Origin: a virus
Length of the DNA: 24,808 nt
Virus record (IMG/VR): IMGVR_UViG_3300009149_000258
Span: 1 to 24,808 of that record
Reading direction: 5' to 3' (one strand)
A program made the position numbers and the translations under genes. Within the stretch, counting starts at the first letter, position 1. Each line of letters starts with the position of its first letter. This document shows positions 14,339-23,267 of the stretch, piece by piece. The notes beneath the pieces are model-generated. The model ran no database searches. It saw only the letters and a list, made by a program, of their open reading frames with translations, and was not told the origin of the DNA.

Positions 14339-15333
14339 TGGGACAGTTTAACAAAAAAAGGGCCGTACTCGGGGTGCTGGCAGAGTCAACTCCGTATACC
14401 GCCGCAACACTATCAGCCGGGCATTTTAATGTCCCGTTTAACAAGGATATTACGGTATCTCCTGAGATCGAGATGGCAGAGCAGGAATACGCTAACGGTA
14501 CATTTGACCGTCACACGGCCATCCCTGGCAAGCGTATGGGCACCATCGAGGCATCTTATCCGCTTACTCCGGTCAGCACTACAACCTCCGGGGCAAGCCT
14601 CGCCGCTGCCCCCAATTGGGCTAAATGCTGGGAATCTGCCGGTATGCTCGGCACAATCCATACCTCAATCGGATACACACTGGACACCAGCGTTAATAAC
14701 ACCCGGAAACCTCATACCGTCGAATATCAGATATTTGACGAAGGTAATCCGCTGAGCGTGGCCGGTATACGTATCCAGCTGGTAGGGGCAATGGCTACCC
14801 TTAAAATCATGATTGACGCACTCGGTAAACCTATCCAGGCGGTTCAGTCATGGCGCGGGCGGCTGGCTATATCTGATATCGCTGCCGGTTCCTGTAAAAT
14901 CCCGAGTGGATTTAGCACGGTTATTGCTCCCGGGGTATGTTCGTCTACTATTACCGTGGCCGCTGCCGCTGTTGATTTCTCCGCATTTGAGATTGATATG
15001 GGTATTCAGCTTTCCGATATGCCGGATCCTGCCCGGGCAGAGTGTTGGCTAGGATGCAATGTTACCGATATGAACCCGGTCATCAGGATGGCACCGAGCA
15101 TGAAACTAATTGCCACTGATTCTTATTGGACAAAATGGCTGGCCCAAACTACCGGTGCACTTGCTCTCACTTATGGGGTAAATAGCAATATGCACCTTTC
15201 GGCTCCGGCCATCCAGATTAACGAGGGGTACAAAACCGAGGACATCGATAATAACTTACGTAACCCGGTAGCGTTCTATTGTCGTTATAATGCTAGTTTA
15301 CCGGCGTTCCGTTTCTTACAGGGTGCTGTATAA
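14338..15333 (+). CDS. Putative major tail (tube) protein
   Basis: A 331-residue protein with alternating strands, a high content of Thr/Ala/Ser and few charges, located between tail-terminator and tail-chaperone candidates, where the tube gene is expected. The N-terminus, FNKKRAVLGVLAESTPYTAA, is followed by an extended segment and KRMGTIEASYPLTP, plausible tube strands. The later half includes MDIG-like FEIDMGIQLSDMP and HLSAPAIQINEGYKTED. The protein is larger than simple tubes, so an additional surface domain is likely. No sheath gene precedes or follows it, supporting a non-contractile tail. Assignment is by position and composition. Confidence 0.65.
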   Translation: MGQFNKKRAVLGVLAESTPYTAATLSAGHFNVPFNKDITVSPEIEMAEQEYANGTFDRHTAIPGKRMGTIEASYPLTPVSTTTSGASLAAAPNWAKCWESAGMLGTIHTSIGYTLDTSVNNTRKPHTVEYQIFDEGNPLSVAGIRIQLVGAMATLKIMIDALGKPIQAVQSWRGRLAISDIAAGSCKIPSGFSTVIAPGVCSSTITVAAAAVDFSAFEIDMGIQLSDMPDPARAECWLGCNVTDMNPVIRMAPSMKLIATDSYWTKWLAQTTGALALTYGVNSNMHLSAPAIQINEGYKTEDIDNNLRNPVAFYCRYNASLPAFRFLQGAV

Positions 15334-15428
15334 AATTCGGTCGGGAAATTTAATGTATAAAGACCGGTTCCGTGAGGACGTAAGCTGCCGCCTCCCGACG
15401 GCGGGCCGGTCGCTTTTCGGGAGGTTTT
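15334..15428 (+). promoter_or_regulatory. Structured leader able to mask the next ribosome binding site
   Basis: In the gap between tube and chaperone genes, GACCGG (15362-15367) pairs with CCGGTC (15406-15411), followed by GCTTTT as in a terminator. Inside, CCGCC (15388-15392) pairs with GGCGG (15400-15404), leaving TCCCGAC as loop. That loop can pair with upstream GTCGGGA (15340-15346). CCTCCCG (15391-15397) can also pair with CGGGAGG (15418-15424), the ribosome binding site of the gene at 15429. GGTC 15339-15342 can also pair with GACC 15362-15365. These are mutually exclusive structures, as in attenuators and riboregulators. Confidence 0.6.
15418..15424 (+). promoter_or_regulatory. Ribosome binding site of the chaperone gene
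   Basis: CGGGAGG lies four bases before ATG 15429 and is complementary to the loop segment CCTCCCG at 15391-15397, so its access could be controlled by RNA folding. Confidence 0.65.
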
Positions 15429-15887
15429 ATGTCAGAATATTTTAGCAGTAAGGAAAGAGAATCACTGAGCGGTTACCTGGCTTTTGAGCCGGGCGAAATA
15501 AAGAATTATACACCGGCGGCAATTAAGAAAGCCATTGCTGATAAGAAGAAATGGCCGTCATATTCATTCCGTAAAATCGATTCAGAAATACAGGATAAAT
15601 ATATTACGGTTTATAATGGCCTGCTTAAAAAGCACGGGAAAAAGACGAAAGTAAAAGGCGGTTTTGAATACGTCGTAAGTGATGAAATGAATTTAAAATT
15701 TCATGTATTCGCTGGACTCAAGGTGGCTCTGACCGGATGGAATAATCACCGGTGTGTTGACGGTAAACAGGTTGTATTTAAAACCGGCCCCGACGGTATG
15801 GCAACGGATGACTGTGTAAATTCAATAAATTGGCGGTTGCGTGACTCGCTACACGTCGCAATAATGACCGGCGATGTTACAGCATAA
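15429..15887 (+). CDS. Putative tail assembly chaperone (152 aa)
   Basis: A Lys-rich helical protein (PAAIKKAIADKKKWPSYSFRKID, LLKKHGKKTKVKGG) with a globular C-terminal part containing Cys residues (NHRCVDGKQVVF, DDCVNSINWRL). The locus between tail tube and tape measure is that of the tail assembly chaperones that keep the tape measure soluble during tube polymerisation. It is preceded by the structured leader at 15334-15428. It overlaps the next gene by 14 nt, but the frames are arranged for re-initiation, and no slippery heptamer is visible in the small window (15868-15887) where a frameshift could act. Confidence 0.6.
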   Translation: MSEYFSSKERESLSGYLAFEPGEIKNYTPAAIKKAIADKKKWPSYSFRKIDSEIQDKYITVYNGLLKKHGKKTKVKGGFEYVVSDEMNLKFHVFAGLKVALTGWNNHRCVDGKQVVFKTGPDGMATDDCVNSINWRLRDSLHVAIMTGDVTA

Positions 15888-16641
15888 ATATTATGTTAAG
15901 CCAGATACGCAGGTAATAGGGTGGAATAAAGATGATTTTTACTATTTCTGCCCGCCTGCATATACTGGCATTGCTCGGGATAAAAGGGCATACTTCATGC
16001 TTAAAACGCTGACTGTAGGGCTTGAAGAACTATGGGATACGGAAAATAATTTCTCTGTTATATCGGGATTTAAAGCCGACGCGGCAGGAGTTATAAAAAA
16101 GATTATTCTTTCCCTGTTGATGGGGTGGCGTAATTTCCGTAATTCAGCCGGTGAAATAGTTGATTATGTCAATGATTTACGTATAATCCCTGGCGGCCTC
16201 ATCCATGATATTTATTTATCAATTATGGACAATTCCCGGCTATCTGAGGCAGATAAAACCGGGTTGCGTATTCTGGCAGGGTTACACTCTGGACAGCTTA
16301 AAAACTATTCCTGTGATGGTTGTGGCCGTACCCCGTCACTGCTTGTAAAGAGAGGATCAAAAGGGGTATACGATAAGGCTAAAAAGTTTCTGGGATGTAA
16401 CCCGATTAAGGGCGGTGCTGATTGGGCCGTATTTGATGAGGACATAGCCGGGGATGAGATCGAATACCATCATTGCCCCATATTGTTTATTACCCCGTCT
16501 GTGAATATGTGGTATAAAATATATTCATACCGTAAAGAGCATCCAAGCACTGCCCCGGAATACAAAGATCAAACGGCCCGATATGCTGCCGCTGTACGCT
16601 ATTACGAGCGGGAACTAGGAGAACAGAACAATGGCCGATAA
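15874..16641 (+). CDS. Putative second tail-assembly protein (255 aa)
   Basis: Its start lies inside the end of the first chaperone-position gene and its end overlaps the tape measure start by 11 nt, so the three are translationally coupled. The body is helical (FMLKTLTVGLEELWD, GVIKKIILSLLMGWRNF, KTGLRILAGLHSGQL). It then has a SCDGCGRTPSLL segment and YHHCPILF, giving CxxC and HHC residues that could bind a metal ion. A short QTARYAAAVRYYERELG helix ends it. Function is inferred only from position. It may be a dedicated partner of the tape measure, longer than the usual chaperone. Confidence 0.6.
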   Translation: MLQHKYYVKPDTQVIGWNKDDFYYFCPPAYTGIARDKRAYFMLKTLTVGLEELWDTENNFSVISGFKADAAGVIKKIILSLLMGWRNFRNSAGEIVDYVNDLRIIPGGLIHDIYLSIMDNSRLSEADKTGLRILAGLHSGQLKNYSCDGCGRTPSLLVKRGSKGVYDKAKKFLGCNPIKGGADWAVFDEDIAGDEIEYHHCPILFITPSVNMWYKIYSYRKEHPSTAPEYKDQTARYAAAVRYYERELGEQNNGR

Positions 16642-18859
16642 TTTAAGTGTAATGCGTACCGAGGCGATACTTGAGATCGAAAAGTATCTAAAAGACGGTA
16701 AGAAAATACAAAAACAGTTAAGTCTTTTAGAAAATGGGACACTGAAACTAGAAACAAAAACGCAGGCATATAATCGTTCGGTACTGGATCAGGTTAGCGC
16801 ACACAAGGCTGCGGCGGCAGCAACGAAAAGACAGGAAAGAGAGCTTGATAAAAGTGCAAAAACTACCGCCAGGGCATTGATAGAGGGAAGAAAAGAAGTA
16901 AAAGTTTTACAAACACTTGCCAATGGAACGCAAAGATGGGAAAACAAGTTACAAACATCAAATAGAAAAGTATTAGAGCAAAATCGTGCATTAAAAGCAT
17001 TAACAAAAGAGACAGAGAAAGCAGCGAGGGCAACACAGAAAAAGACTTCTTTTATTGGCAGGATGACAACCGCATTTATCGGGGCAGATTTAGCGGTACG
17101 TGGAATTATTGCCGGTTTCCGAGCAATGAAAGAGGCTTCTAAATTCGTTATGCAGGCGGCTATTGATAATGAAATGTTTGAAGCGTCATTGCTTGCGGTT
17201 ACTGACTCGGCAGGAGAGGCCGGTGCGCAATTAAAAAGAATTAGAGAGTTTGCAGCTGCTTCCCCGCTCGAGACTAAGGACATGGTTGATGCTTTTATTA
17301 AATTAAAAGCAATTGGTATTCCGGCGGCATTTGAGGTAACAAAGGCGGTTGGTAATATTGGCCTTGTATTTAATAAGTCACTTGATGAGGTAACGGCCGG
17401 ATTTATTGGACTTGAAAAGAAAACGCTTCGGCGGCTTGGTGTCGAAATTGACCGTACCGGATCAAAGGCGGTTCTGGTTTCCGGGAATATGCGGATTGAG
17501 ACAGAAAAGACAGATAGCGCAATACGTGATGGATTATTAAAAGTATGGGCAGAGCGATTCCCCGATGCTATGGAGATCGCAGGAAAAACAACAAAGGCCA
17601 AATTAGCTGTAATGCGCTCGGAGTTCTGGGAGTTAGCCGTTGCCATTAGTGATGGCCCCAACTCAGCATTAAAAAAATCAGTTGAATGGGTGACATCATT
17701 AGCTAAAGCAGTAAGAAAAGAATTTGCACCAGGATCGTTATCCATTGATGAGCAGATAGCATTACAGGGCGAGAAGATAGTAGGCATATTAAACCGGATA
17801 GCAGAAAAGAAAGATCAATTATTCGGACTTAGTGGCGGCATGGGCGAATTGTTGGAAAATGATTTAAGGGCAGAACGTGAAAAACTTAGTTTACTTAAAA
17901 AGCAAAAAGACGAGCAGAAGTCAATTTTAGATGCCGCAAAGAAAAAGGAAGTTTCAGAACAGGCATCACTTGAGGCACAAAAGGCGGCGGCCGATTTTGC
18001 AAAAGTAAAAGCCGATCTTGACAAGAAATACGAGGGCAAGGGCGGCGGGATGGAAAAAGACCGAGAGGCGGCCGGGAAAGCGAGGATAGCACATGAGCAA
18101 AATTTAAATCAATTGGAATTGGATTTAAGAGAGGTAAAATTCCAGGGGCTAAAAGATTCATATATAAAGGAATTTGATTTACTTGGAATTGAATATCAGA
18201 AAAAGCTTGATGCTCACCGTGGAAACCTTGAGGCGATGGCACTGATTGATATTGAATTTGATGAAAAAAAGAAACAACTTGAAGAATCGCAAATTGAACG
18301 CGAATCACGAGTGGCCCAAGAATTAAAAGATAAAAAACTTGCCGCGTCATCTCAGTTCTTTAATGGATTGTCAGCACTGGCGGCCGAGGGCGCAAAAAAG
18401 AATAAGAAAATGGCCATTATTGCAAAGGGCACCGCAATGGCCGACGCTGTTGTAAATACTTATGGTGCCGCAAATAAGGCACTGAATAGTGGCGTACCGT
18501 TTCCTTTTAATGTTGCTGCAATGATAGGCGTAATCGGGATGGGCCTTGCAAATGTTTCTCAGATATCAAACCAAAAGTTTGCCGGTGGTGGTATTGTAGG
18601 CGGTAATTCGTATTCCGGTGATAACGTCCCGGCCTCGGTGAACTCCGGGGAAATGATTCTCAATAAGCAGCAACAGGCTAATTTATTTAATCAAGCGAAC
18701 GGTGGCGGCGGATCCTCTAAATTTCAGTTTAATATATACGGTGGTGCCACAAGTCAGGCGATCGGGCAAATTAGGAATATCGCTTATGAGCTTGAGCAGG
18801 CGGAGCGCAATGGAAGTCTTGACTATTTTAAATCTAAATTGGGATTAGCGAGGGCTTAA
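16631..18859 (+). CDS. Tape measure protein
   Basis: Sets tail length and is ejected into the host during infection. The 742-residue protein has the usual parts: a coiled-coil N-terminus at about 10-145, itself containing two similar units (LLENGTLKLETKTQAYNRSV and TLANGTQRWENKLQTSNRKV); a hydrophobic stretch (TAFIGADLAVRGIIAGF) near 147-163; and the conserved globular part AIDNEMFEASLLAVTDSAGE / AAASPLETKDMVDAF. A second Lys/Glu-rich coiled coil spans about 400-570. A C-terminal hydrophobic, Gly-rich region (FNVAAMIGVIGMGLANVSQI, then FAGGGIVGGNSYSGDNVPAS) is common in these proteins. At about 0.15 nm per residue the tail would be near 110 nm (known rule of thumb, not measured here). Confidence 0.9.
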   Translation: MADNLSVMRTEAILEIEKYLKDGKKIQKQLSLLENGTLKLETKTQAYNRSVLDQVSAHKAAAAATKRQERELDKSAKTTARALIEGRKEVKVLQTLANGTQRWENKLQTSNRKVLEQNRALKALTKETEKAARATQKKTSFIGRMTTAFIGADLAVRGIIAGFRAMKEASKFVMQAAIDNEMFEASLLAVTDSAGEAGAQLKRIREFAAASPLETKDMVDAFIKLKAIGIPAAFEVTKAVGNIGLVFNKSLDEVTAGFIGLEKKTLRRLGVEIDRTGSKAVLVSGNMRIETEKTDSAIRDGLLKVWAERFPDAMEIAGKTTKAKLAVMRSEFWELAVAISDGPNSALKKSVEWVTSLAKAVRKEFAPGSLSIDEQIALQGEKIVGILNRIAEKKDQLFGLSGGMGELLENDLRAEREKLSLLKKQKDEQKSILDAAKKKEVSEQASLEAQKAAADFAKVKADLDKKYEGKGGGMEKDREAAGKARIAHEQNLNQLELDLREVKFQGLKDSYIKEFDLLGIEYQKKLDAHRGNLEAMALIDIEFDEKKKQLEESQIERESRVAQELKDKKLAASSQFFNGLSALAAEGAKKNKKMAIIAKGTAMADAVVNTYGAANKALNSGVPFPFNVAAMIGVIGMGLANVSQISNQKFAGGGIVGGNSYSGDNVPASVNSGEMILNKQQQANLFNQANGGGGSSKFQFNIYGGATSQAIGQIRNIAYELEQAERNGSLDYFKSKLGLARA

Positions 18860-18860
18860 T

Positions 18861-19709
18861 ATGTCAAATCCCACAATGACCATAGCCGACACCAACGGGG
18901 GGAATGGTGTTGTTATCGGACTTCCTCAATTCGGGTATACAACTAATATCCGCATGGGCCTGGTAATGAATCCGAAATACGGGGCCACATACTCAATATA
19001 TGACAGGGGCGTTGCTAACGATCAGCGGTCGTGTAGCTTTACCCTGCTGCTGGACGTAACCGACGAAAACGAGTTACAGGATTTACTTTTTTCCTCCACG
19101 GCTGGCCGGGGATCGCAAAAGAAAATTACCCTTACCGCCGGTTGCGGTTTTTTCCCGTTCGGACCGGATAAAGGGGATACCGGGGCCTTTAACGTATCAA
19201 TACTGCCCTATGCCCCGGAGGGTGTGAAATCGTCGCCTCACCAGTTCTTTAGGGCCGAAATAACCATGATAGCAACCAGTTTCCCGGTTTATTCCGTACC
19301 TGCCGATGTATCAGATTATGGGAGTCTGACAATTGACTCGATAGCAGATATCGGGTTCCCAGCCGGATACTTTAAGCCGGACAGCCGCTTTAATTATGAC
19401 GTTGCGCTTCCATTGGGGGCCACTACGGGCATTGATACACTTGATAAGGGTGAAGCCTCAGACCGGTATGATTCATCCTTTACGGTTAACTGCCGTGAGG
19501 CTAAGGCGGCTAATCTGCTATACCAACTTACTACGTCCACCAGGGGAACGGGGTTTACCATGACCACCGGGGCCGGGGCGTACCCTTTCGGTCGTCTGCC
19601 GGGTGCCTCTGGAAATTTCACGTGTACTTTGGCAGATCCGAACATCAGTATAAACCATATCGGGCCGGAGCAATTCAATATCAGCCTAAAGGTGAATAAA
19701 AGCGCATGA
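18861..19709 (+). CDS. Distal tail protein with a duplicated domain (282 aa)
   Basis: Made of two similar units, about 22-137 and 164-278. In the first, GATYSIYDRGVANDQRSCSF and GCGFFPFGPDKGDTGAFNVS stand in the same order and spacing as GATTGIDTLDKGEASDRYDS and GAGAYPFGRLPGASGNFTCT in the second. Each unit has six or more predicted strands. It follows the tape measure, where distal tail/Dit-like proteins lie, and a doubled beta domain could form a hexameric ring from trimers (inference). ATG 18861 follows the tape measure stop by one base. The end overlaps the tip protein as ATGA. Confidence 0.75.
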   Translation: MSNPTMTIADTNGGNGVVIGLPQFGYTTNIRMGLVMNPKYGATYSIYDRGVANDQRSCSFTLLLDVTDENELQDLLFSSTAGRGSQKKITLTAGCGFFPFGPDKGDTGAFNVSILPYAPEGVKSSPHQFFRAEITMIATSFPVYSVPADVSDYGSLTIDSIADIGFPAGYFKPDSRFNYDVALPLGATTGIDTLDKGEASDRYDSSFTVNCREAKAANLLYQLTTSTRGTGFTMTTGAGAYPFGRLPGASGNFTCTLADPNISINHIGPEQFNISLKVNKSA

Positions 19710-22700
19710 TAGCAATCCAGGGAATAAATATTAAAACGGATGACGAGATATTTTCCAATGCGTCTATTGGGCTGTATTCTATAAATAATAGGCTCAGTTT
19801 ACCGGAGGCCGCTTCTATTGGTATGTATTACCGTATGAACGCTGGCACCGGTACCTCAATATACGATGAGAGCGGAAACGACGTTACCGGGACATTGACA
19901 CCCGGGGCATGGGTCGATAGTAAAAGGGGTTTTGGTAAATGTGTTGAGTTCGATGGAACCGCCGGGAATATAACAATACCACAGACGTTTAATTATGACA
20001 CTTATTCGATTGCGGCATGGGTATATATTGACAGTGATGGTGAGGGCAGCGATTCACGCATATGGGACTCCGGTAATGATTTTATACAGATTTCAGCCGA
20101 GGCCGGGGGATTTGTCAAGATCACATTCAAGGTCGACTATGGGGCCGGGACGGATGCCACGGCAAACACGGGAGTTACCGTACCAATTAGTACCTGGACA
20201 CACGTTCTATGTACTCATGATAACGGCACCGGGGCAAATAAGATATATATAAATGGTGCAGACGTTACCGCCGGAGCGGTTGCCGGGGTTGGTACGCATA
20301 CCACAATATTAGGAGCCTGGACGGTTGGCAATAGCACGGTATCCGGCAATTCTATGGACGGGAAAATTGATAACTTTATATTCTGGGGAGCAAAAGCGTT
20401 AACGTCTGGCAATGTAACAACCGTTTATGGAATGGCAACCTCACCCCCTAATTTCAGGTGGATTGAGACAGCCCCGCAGAATGCCACAACCCTGACCTGG
20501 CTATCAAGTTTTATAATGCAGGGCGGTGTAGGTGGTATGTCAGAGGGTGGTGATTTACGGTTATATGGTGGTTTGGCCAAGCGTGGTAATACGTCCGTTA
20601 CCGTGGACAATTCCGCTTTACTCTGGAATACTCTATCAACTATTGGGATGGATTTGCAAGGACTAAAGGCCGAGGTATGGGAGTTTGTAGACGACGGCGC
20701 AAGCCCCGATGGAGTTCAATTATTCGCCGGTAAAATTGACGATATTTCATGGAATGAAACCGATTATTTAATGACTATCCGTAATTCATACGACGAGAGA
20801 AAAAGTAACTTAGGTACGGTTGTCGATGTTAATGATTCCAGATTTACTAATGCAAGCGATGCCGATGTAGGTAGAAATATTCCGGTAACACTAGGAAGAA
20901 ATGATAATTCAAAATTCAAGTTAATTAGAATTACAAATACTGAAACAATATACAATGCTTCGGAAATACTTGGAATTACGGTGACCAGTCCAACGGATTT
21001 TATACCTAAAATGTTCAAGGTTAACGCCATAACCGATGGGGTAACTTTTGATTTAAAAGTTGCCAATACAATAACGATAGATAGTTTGTCAATTTTGCAA
21101 TCCTTTCTTGTCGGTAAATATATCAAGATTATAGAGGGCGACAACAACGAGGGCGCATATCGAAAAATTGCAACAGTTGCAGAGCGTAGCGCAGCAGCCG
21201 GAACGCTCGCAATTACAATAACACAATGGTTTGATGCTACAAGTCCAGCATATGGAATTGATACAAGTACATGGGTTGCGATATCAGGAGTAGACATATC
21301 ATATATGCCGGATACTTGGGATCTATACTCTTATTACTCTTCCGATGGCGATATATTAAGTGGAAGTAATATTGATTTATTTATTTATGACAATGGATAT
21401 TCACAGCTTCCCAGTTACGCCATAATAACAGATATTACGAGCAGTAATACACTAATAGAAACAGAGTCAACATTTTTTATAGCAGACCCGAGAAGCATAT
21501 TTGGTTATAAAATAATTCCGGTTGATTCGGTAGCGCTAATTGATAGTGTTGCTAGATTTGGATTAACCGAGGGTGTAGGTAATTGGTCTAAAAAAGAAGG
21601 AACATATTGGTATAGTGGTGACGGGTTGACGCAGCTTATTTCTACCACTGGAACGATTGATAATGTTACCGATGGCAATAGTACAACTGGGTATAATATA
21701 AAGGTTGCGATAAACCTAGCAACATCAGATACTATGTATTTACTTGTTGGTCTAAAATTTGATTTTCCGGTAATTCCTGACAATTTTAATTTTGATGATA
21801 TTTATATGCTGATAAATTCATCCATAACTTATAATGTTACACCAAACGGCAAGTCATTAGAATTTAGGTCAGCAAGATTTGTAAATGGAGTAATAGCAGG
21901 CGACAGTACAGATATAAATCCTACCGGAAATTCAACTAATAACATAATAGACGAATACTTAAGTAACGGACCCGTTGATGCAACAAATCAGTCATTTTTT
22001 CTTCAAAGAACTGGCGGTACCGTCAGTAATCATGGATATAAATTATTCAAATTAAGTAGCGTTGACGGAAGGGATAAATATAGCAGTCTTAATAATGGCG
22101 TTTTTTGGTATTGGTTTCAATATACTGCGGCAGGCGGCCCAATATCAGATTTTACCGGAATGGATTTTACATTTAATGAGTTTGCATTAATGGCAACTAA
22201 AAGCAAAACAATAGGAAGTGATTTATATACAACTGTGCGGGGAAGAATATATAATGATACATGGGGCGGCAGAAAAATAAGTGCTCTTGCAATATCTAAT
22301 CCAATTGACGCTTTAGAGCACGTCTGTCGCCTCCAAAATTGGCAAGAGGTCGACCCGGCTCCGGCACTTGGATGGGGCAAGGCATACGCCACTAATGCGG
22401 CTATAAATGCCGGTGACGATGCAGAGGGTGACTTTGATTATTCAGAATTAGATCCGTGGAGAAATATGTGGTATGGGCGACAATTCCTTACCGCATCCGA
22501 GGCCGAAAGCGATTTTATTAAAAATGAAATCTGCCGGGTTTACGGATTAGTGCAATACGTTGGTACCGACGGCTCCGAAAGTATCAACACAATGGCCTCA
22601 ATAGGTGGCTCCCTGGACACTATTACCCTTGCTGATATTACGAACATGGGGGATATAATTGAGCCAAGCGTAGAGGATATATTTGTTGAACCTACTGTTG

Positions 22701-23257
22701 AATACGGCTTTGATGCTGGATATAATAAGTTTTTAAATCAAATAAGCATTACCCATGCTGACGCTGATATATATGATAGTACATATGTAACCGGTGTAAC
22801 TTCGGATACCGACGCTGAGAATTTATGGAATTTAGCGCATGCACTCTGGCCCAAGTGCCGGACAATTAATAAACCGTCTGCCACCTGGACCGGATTGCAC
22901 GGGGTAACCCGGGAAGCGGACGCTATACGAATATTACAAGCCCGGTTGGAATGGATGGCTAACCCTCGGATTGATATAGATGTCAGTTACGAAACCGGGC
23001 GGCTATGGTTCTTTTCAAAGCATATCAATATACAATTACCTCACCAGACCAATAATCAGGAAGTTGAATGTTTGCTTGAAAAGGTTAACCGGGATAAGAA
23101 CAATAATAAAGTATCGGTTACGATGATAATACTTGATAATTTACCATCTATTTCATATTTTGTACAGGACACATTCAAATCCGGTACGGTTCTGGACTAC
23201 TGGCAAGATACGTTCTCTGCCGGTTCTAATAATTCCGTCCAGGATACAGCCGGATAA
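19706..23257 (+). CDS. Large tail-tip protein with N-terminal LamG domain (1183 aa)
   Basis: The largest gene in the window, placed after the distal tail protein where tip/baseplate-hub proteins occur. Residues ~35-245 are a LamG domain: FGKCVEFDGT, YSIAAWVYIDS, the signature STWTHVLCTHDNGTG with KIYINGADV, and MDGKIDNFIFWGAK. After this, residues ~250-370 (VEVWEF-like strands, QLFAGKIDDISW), a long Ser/Asn/Thr-rich middle and a C-terminal part with aromatic-rich LEHVCRLQNWQEV, DYSELDPWRNMWYG and RLEWMANPRIDIDVS follow. The end has three QDT repeats in VQDTF, WQDTF and VQDTA. Codon and base use of the middle (about 20800-22300) are more AT-rich than the two ends, suggesting a mosaic gene. Likely recognises or penetrates the host surface. 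Confidence 0.75.
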   Translation: MIAIQGINIKTDDEIFSNASIGLYSINNRLSLPEAASIGMYYRMNAGTGTSIYDESGNDVTGTLTPGAWVDSKRGFGKCVEFDGTAGNITIPQTFNYDTYSIAAWVYIDSDGEGSDSRIWDSGNDFIQISAEAGGFVKITFKVDYGAGTDATANTGVTVPISTWTHVLCTHDNGTGANKIYINGADVTAGAVAGVGTHTTILGAWTVGNSTVSGNSMDGKIDNFIFWGAKALTSGNVTTVYGMATSPPNFRWIETAPQNATTLTWLSSFIMQGGVGGMSEGGDLRLYGGLAKRGNTSVTVDNSALLWNTLSTIGMDLQGLKAEVWEFVDDGASPDGVQLFAGKIDDISWNETDYLMTIRNSYDERKSNLGTVVDVNDSRFTNASDADVGRNIPVTLGRNDNSKFKLIRITNTETIYNASEILGITVTSPTDFIPKMFKVNAITDGVTFDLKVANTITIDSLSILQSFLVGKYIKIIEGDNNEGAYRKIATVAERSAAAGTLAITITQWFDATSPAYGIDTSTWVAISGVDISYMPDTWDLYSYYSSDGDILSGSNIDLFIYDNGYSQLPSYAIITDITSSNTLIETESTFFIADPRSIFGYKIIPVDSVALIDSVARFGLTEGVGNWSKKEGTYWYSGDGLTQLISTTGTIDNVTDGNSTTGYNIKVAINLATSDTMYLLVGLKFDFPVIPDNFNFDDIYMLINSSITYNVTPNGKSLEFRSARFVNGVIAGDSTDINPTGNSTNNIIDEYLSNGPVDATNQSFFLQRTGGTVSNHGYKLFKLSSVDGRDKYSSLNNGVFWYWFQYTAAGGPISDFTGMDFTFNEFALMATKSKTIGSDLYTTVRGRIYNDTWGGRKISALAISNPIDALEHVCRLQNWQEVDPAPALGWGKAYATNAAINAGDDAEGDFDYSELDPWRNMWYGRQFLTASEAESDFIKNEICRVYGLVQYVGTDGSESINTMASIGGSLDTITLADITNMGDIIEPSVEDIFVEPTVEYGFDAGYNKFLNQISITHADADIYDSTYVTGVTSDTDAENLWNLAHALWPKCRTINKPSATWTGLHGVTREADAIRILQARLEWMANPRIDIDVSYETGRLWFFSKHINIQLPHQTNNQEVECLLEKVNRDKNNNKVSVTMIILDNLPSISYFVQDTFKSGTVLDYWQDTFSAGSNNSVQDTAG

Positions 23258-23267
23258 AGGGGTTTAT

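Noticed and set aside
15868-15887. Programmed frameshift joining the two chaperone-position genes, as in lambda G-GT
   Set aside because: The second frame is closed by TAA and TGA at 15862-15867, leaving only a 20-nt window with no slippery heptamer; a separate ATG start at 15874 explains the overlap.
16789-17787. 332-residue open frame on the minus strand opposite the tape measure
   Set aside because: It is the antisense shadow of a Lys/Glu/Ala-rich coiled-coil gene; the product is Ser/Ala/Phe/Asn-rich as expected from such a complement and has no ribosome binding site context.
23133-23267. Longer N-terminus for the fibre-like protein starting at 23133
   Set aside because: The extra 45 residues lie within the end of the tip gene in another frame and lack a ribosome binding site; ATG 23268 has AAAGGGG and begins directly with the hydrophobic signal.
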